From: JBMNUL01 sp050946255
GTDB taxonomy: Bacteria; Actinomycetota; Coriobacteriia; Coriobacteriales; CADBOM01
Assembly (NCBI GenBank): GCA_050946255.1
Contig: JBMNUL010000127.1
Location: 1-7,527, forward strand
Reading direction: 5' to 3'
Length of the DNA stretch: 7,527 nt
In this document: positions 5,556-7,527 of the stretch, piece after piece
How positions within the stretch are numbered: position 1 is the stretch's first letter
How the letters are laid out: every line of letters starts with the position of its first letter
The notes under the pieces: generated by a model
The model's input: the letters and a program-made list of their open reading frames with translations, nothing else
Databases searched by the model: none
What the model was told of the DNA's origin: nothing
Position numbers and translations under genes: made by a program

Positions 5556-7187
5556 ATGCCAACTCCCAACACGACGATTGTGGTAGGACACCGAAATCCC
5601 GACAACGACGCCATATGCGCCGCGGTTGCATATGCAGACCTCAAGCAGAGGCTGGACCCAGACGTCCACTATGTGCCGTGCAGGCTTGGACCCCTGCCTG
5701 ACGAGACCGAGTGGATCCTAGACCGAATGGGAGTGCCTGCTCCACGTCTCATCTCCCACGTGCATTCGAGGGTCCGCGACGCCATGAGCCGCGATGTCAT
5801 ATCTGTGCAGGAAGATGACATCATGCTCAATGCCGGCCGCAAGATGCGCGACCACGACATCCGCGCACTGGTCGTCAACGATGCCAAGGGCAAGTACGTC
5901 GGGATAGTCACGGTGAGGAAGATCTCAGAGCTCTACATCGAGGACATAGACATGGTCGATACCTACGAGACGCAGACGAAGCTCGGCGACTTGGCGGAGG
6001 CTATTGGCGGGAGAATCGTGATCGGGGACCCGGATACGATGCTCTGCGGCCATCTCAGGGTGGCTGCTTCGGAGCCGGAGACGTTCAGGGGCATCATCTC
6101 CGAGGGAGACATAGTCGTGATGGGGGACAGGTACAGGTCCCAGAGAATCGCCATAGAGTCGCATGTTAGCTGCATGGTCCTCGCAGTTGGGGCTGAGCCA
6201 GACGAAGAGATTATCGAGCTTGCCCGTCAGAATGGGGTAGCACTTGTCTGTGCCAAGCAGGACACCTACACGGTTACCAGGCTCGCCACCCTGGCCCAGC
6301 CGATTCGCAACTATGTCGAAACCGACCCGCTCGTGCTCGACCCGGATGCCATCCTCAGGGAGGTAATCCCGGACATCCTCCACTCGCACCAGCGTGAGGG
6401 AGTTGTGGTAGACGAGGATGGCAAGTGCATTGGGATCATCACGCGCACGGACATCGCCGTGTTGCCACGCAGGAAGGTAATCCTCGTGGACCACAATGAG
6501 AAGGCGCAGTCGGTTCCGGGAATCGACGACGCTGAGATCCTCGAGATAGTGGACCACCACAGGGTGGGAGACATTCAAACCGCCACCCCCATAAAGTTCA
6601 TCTCGCTTCCCTGGGGATCTTCGAGCACTATTGTCGCCGACCAGTACCGTGAGAACGGTGTGGAGGTTCCTAGGGAAATGGCAGGGGTAATGCTCTCTGC
6701 CGTCCTCACCGACACCGTTCTGCTCAAGTCTCCCACAACCACCGATTTCGACCGCGATGTTGCCAAGTGGCTCGGGAGCATCCTGGATGTCGACCCGATC
6801 GAGTTCGGCATCGAGCTCTTCCACAGGCGGGGCAGCGAGAAGGACCTCTCGATCGACACGATGGTCACGAGCGACTCCAAGGAATTCGAGATCGGCGACA
6901 AGCGGATTCTCATCGCCCAGCACGAGACTGCCGATTTCGAAGAGGTGATGAAACGTTCTGGGGAAATCCAGGACTTCATAGAGAAGCTGCAGGTCAACTC
7001 CAATTACGACCTTGTGCTCTTCATGCTCACCGACATCATCAACCCGGGATCGCAGTTCTTCTGCGCTGGAAATGCCAGGATCGTGGAGAGGGCGTTCGGA
7101 ATCGACCTCGGCAAGGGGAGTGTGTGGCTGGACGGGATACTCTCCCGCAAGAAGCAGGTCGTAACGAGGTTGTTGCGCCAGGGGTAG
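5556..7187 (+). CDS. ppaC: CBS-domain-regulated family II (Mn-dependent) inorganic pyrophosphatase
   Basis: The enzyme hydrolyses cytosolic pyrophosphate to phosphate, pulling forward DNA, RNA and protein synthesis. It has 543 residues against about 310 for simple family II enzymes, because a regulatory insert splits the DHH domain. Order: DHH part 1 (1-70), with metal ligands His12, Asp16 and Asp18 in GHRNPDNDA; CBS 1 (about 73-130); DRTGG domain (about 142-248); CBS 2 (about 252-305); DHH part 2, with Asp312 (LVDHNE), the DHH motif 333-335 and Asp386 (VLTDTVLLKSP); then DHHA2, with substrate-binding SRKKQVV (530-536). In characterised clostridial relatives AMP and ADP inhibit and diadenosine tetraphosphate activates through the CBS pair. 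All catalytic ligands are present. The final codons lie within a repeat that continues downstream. A gap of only 56 nt after pcrA suggests an operon or read-through. Confidence 0.96.
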   Translation: MPTPNTTIVVGHRNPDNDAICAAVAYADLKQRLDPDVHYVPCRLGPLPDETEWILDRMGVPAPRLISHVHSRVRDAMSRDVISVQEDDIMLNAGRKMRDHDIRALVVNDAKGKYVGIVTVRKISELYIEDIDMVDTYETQTKLGDLAEAIGGRIVIGDPDTMLCGHLRVAASEPETFRGIISEGDIVVMGDRYRSQRIAIESHVSCMVLAVGAEPDEEIIELARQNGVALVCAKQDTYTVTRLATLAQPIRNYVETDPLVLDPDAILREVIPDILHSHQREGVVVDEDGKCIGIITRTDIAVLPRRKVILVDHNEKAQSVPGIDDAEILEIVDHHRVGDIQTATPIKFISLPWGSSSTIVADQYRENGVEVPREMAGVMLSAVLTDTVLLKSPTTTDFDRDVAKWLGSILDVDPIEFGIELFHRRGSEKDLSIDTMVTSDSKEFEIGDKRILIAQHETADFEEVMKRSGEIQDFIEKLQVNSNYDLVLFMLTDIINPGSQFFCAGNARIVERAFGIDLGKGSVWLDGILSRKKQVVTRLLRQG

Positions 7188-7350
7188 GAGGCCGGCGTAG
7201 TGGCCGATGCGCTAGGGGTAGGAGGCCGGCGCAGTGGCCAATGTGCCAAGCGCGGCGAGGCTCGGCACAAGTGACTGTTCAACAAGCGCGGCGAATCTCG
7301 GAGTAGTGGTCGGTGCGCCAAGTGCGGTGAGGCTGCAAGGTCCTAGGGCA
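7175..7350 (+). repeat. Five degenerate 34-36 nt tandem repeats over the ppaC 3' end
   Basis: Copies start at 7175, 7209, 7243, 7279 and 7315. Copies 1 and 2 are nearly identical (GCGCYAGGGGTAGGAGGCCG core), differing at 4 of 34 bases. Copies 3-5 share CAAGYGCGGYGA followed by partial matches to AGTGGYCGGT. The first copy contains the last codons and TAG stop of the pyrophosphatase. There are no unique spacers, so it is not a CRISPR array. No gene lies in the array. Confidence 0.7.
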
Positions 7351-7371
7351 GCGTATCGGGACCAGCAGATG

Positions 7372-7408
7372 CCCTTGCGGGAAGGTCACCGCTCTCGGGG
7401 TTTTTCTT
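7372..7408 (+). terminator. Probable intrinsic terminator after ppaC
   Basis: CCC (7372-7374) and GCGG (7377-7380) pair with CCGC (7389-7392) and GGG (7398-7400) around an 8-nt loop, with a small internal loop, and are followed directly by TTTTTCTT (7401-7408). The T-run and position fit the end of the pcrA-ppaC transcript. An extra 5-bp hairpin GGTCC/GGACC lies just upstream (7339-7363). Confidence 0.5.
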
Positions 7409-7439
7409 AAATTTTACGTTCCAAGACTTCATGCGCTCG

Positions 7440-7445
7440 TAGAAT
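7440..7445 (+). promoter_or_regulatory. Candidate -10 element for the structured RNA at the right edge
   Basis: TAGAAT is a 5/6 match to TATAAT and sits in an AT-rich stretch after the terminator. No clear -35 is present. It would place the transcript start near 7452, ahead of the structured stretch. Confidence 0.25.
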
Positions 7446-7477
7446 TCATTTAAAGGCTTGACGCCTCGGTTCAGGTT

Positions 7478-7527
7478 GGGCCGAGGCCTAGCCGAATGGG
7501 CTTGTTCACCTGAGGATGGGTCAGGTC
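7478..7527 (+). ncRNA. ffs: Possible 5' arm of SRP (4.5S) RNA, cut by the window end
   Basis: The last nine bases, GGTCAGGTC, equal the start of the conserved SRP RNA motif that continues CGGAAGGAAGCAGCC in known bacterial 4.5S RNAs. The preceding CTTGTTCACC resembles the CTCTGTTTACC of E. coli 4.5S. Counting from GGGCCGAGG (7478), the arm is 50 nt, about the length of the E. coli 5' arm. The diagnostic GGAA tetraloop and 3' arm lie beyond the window, so this rests on a short match. The same bases can also form local hairpins at 7463-7487, 7490-7502 and 7508-7526, so another structured RNA or a leader is possible. Confidence 0.3.

Noticed and set aside
5925..6923. Long open frame (332 codons) on the - strand inside the pyrophosphatase gene
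   Set aside because: It is antisense to catalytic motifs of an intact gene, has no recognisable domain, and is expected from GC-biased third positions.
7175..7350. Repeat array considered as a CRISPR
   Set aside because: Units abut with no unique spacers, copies are strongly degenerate, and no cas gene is present.
7458..7486. TTGACG (7459-7464) considered as a -35 element
   Set aside because: No TATAAT-like hexamer lies 16-18 bp downstream; that spacing falls in GC-rich CCGAGG.

Overview
The window reads as a piece of chromosome from a Gram-positive, probably actinobacterial and possibly Coriobacteriia-like, bacterium. That is an inference from gene architecture and moderately high GC with clear Shine-Dalgarno sites; it was not tested by any search. 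It holds four complete genes, all on the + strand: a membrane-anchored HtrA serine protease, RlmH (23S rRNA methyltransferase), a PcrA/UvrD helicase, and a CBS-domain family II inorganic pyrophosphatase. No mobile element, CRISPR array, tRNA or rRNA was seen.

Layout. 1-425 has no convincing gene. It becomes AT-rich from about 160 and carries candidate control elements for htrA: four CAAC/CAAA half-sites spaced 10, 12 and 10 bp (235-270), and two interlocking perfect stems (332-390) that could fold as an H-type pseudoknot just upstream of the ribosome binding site. htrA (426-2267) is followed 8 nt later by rlmH (2276-2761), whose Shine-Dalgarno overlaps the htrA stop, so the two form a tight operon. 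A 281-nt gap holds weak terminator and promoter candidates, a LexA-box-like sequence and an inverted repeat. pcrA (3043-5499) is followed after 56 nt by the pyrophosphatase (5556-7187), and these two may be co-transcribed. The last 340 nt contain five degenerate 34-36 nt tandem copies that begin inside the pyrophosphatase stop region, a plausible intrinsic terminator (7372-7408), and a structured stretch ending in GGTCAGGTC at the window edge. That ending may be the 5' arm of the SRP (4.5S) RNA, cut by the edge.

Function. The genes are housekeeping: envelope protein quality control, ribosome helix 69 modification, DNA repair and replication-transcription conflict resolution, and nucleotide-regulated pyrophosphate removal. 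I did not find a clear new multi-gene system. The less ordinary features are the htrA leader, the long, nearly Lys/Arg-free low-complexity cytosolic tail of HtrA with its 39-bp in-frame repeats, the acidic insertion in PcrA, the repeat array over the pyrophosphatase stop, and the possible SRP RNA at the right edge.
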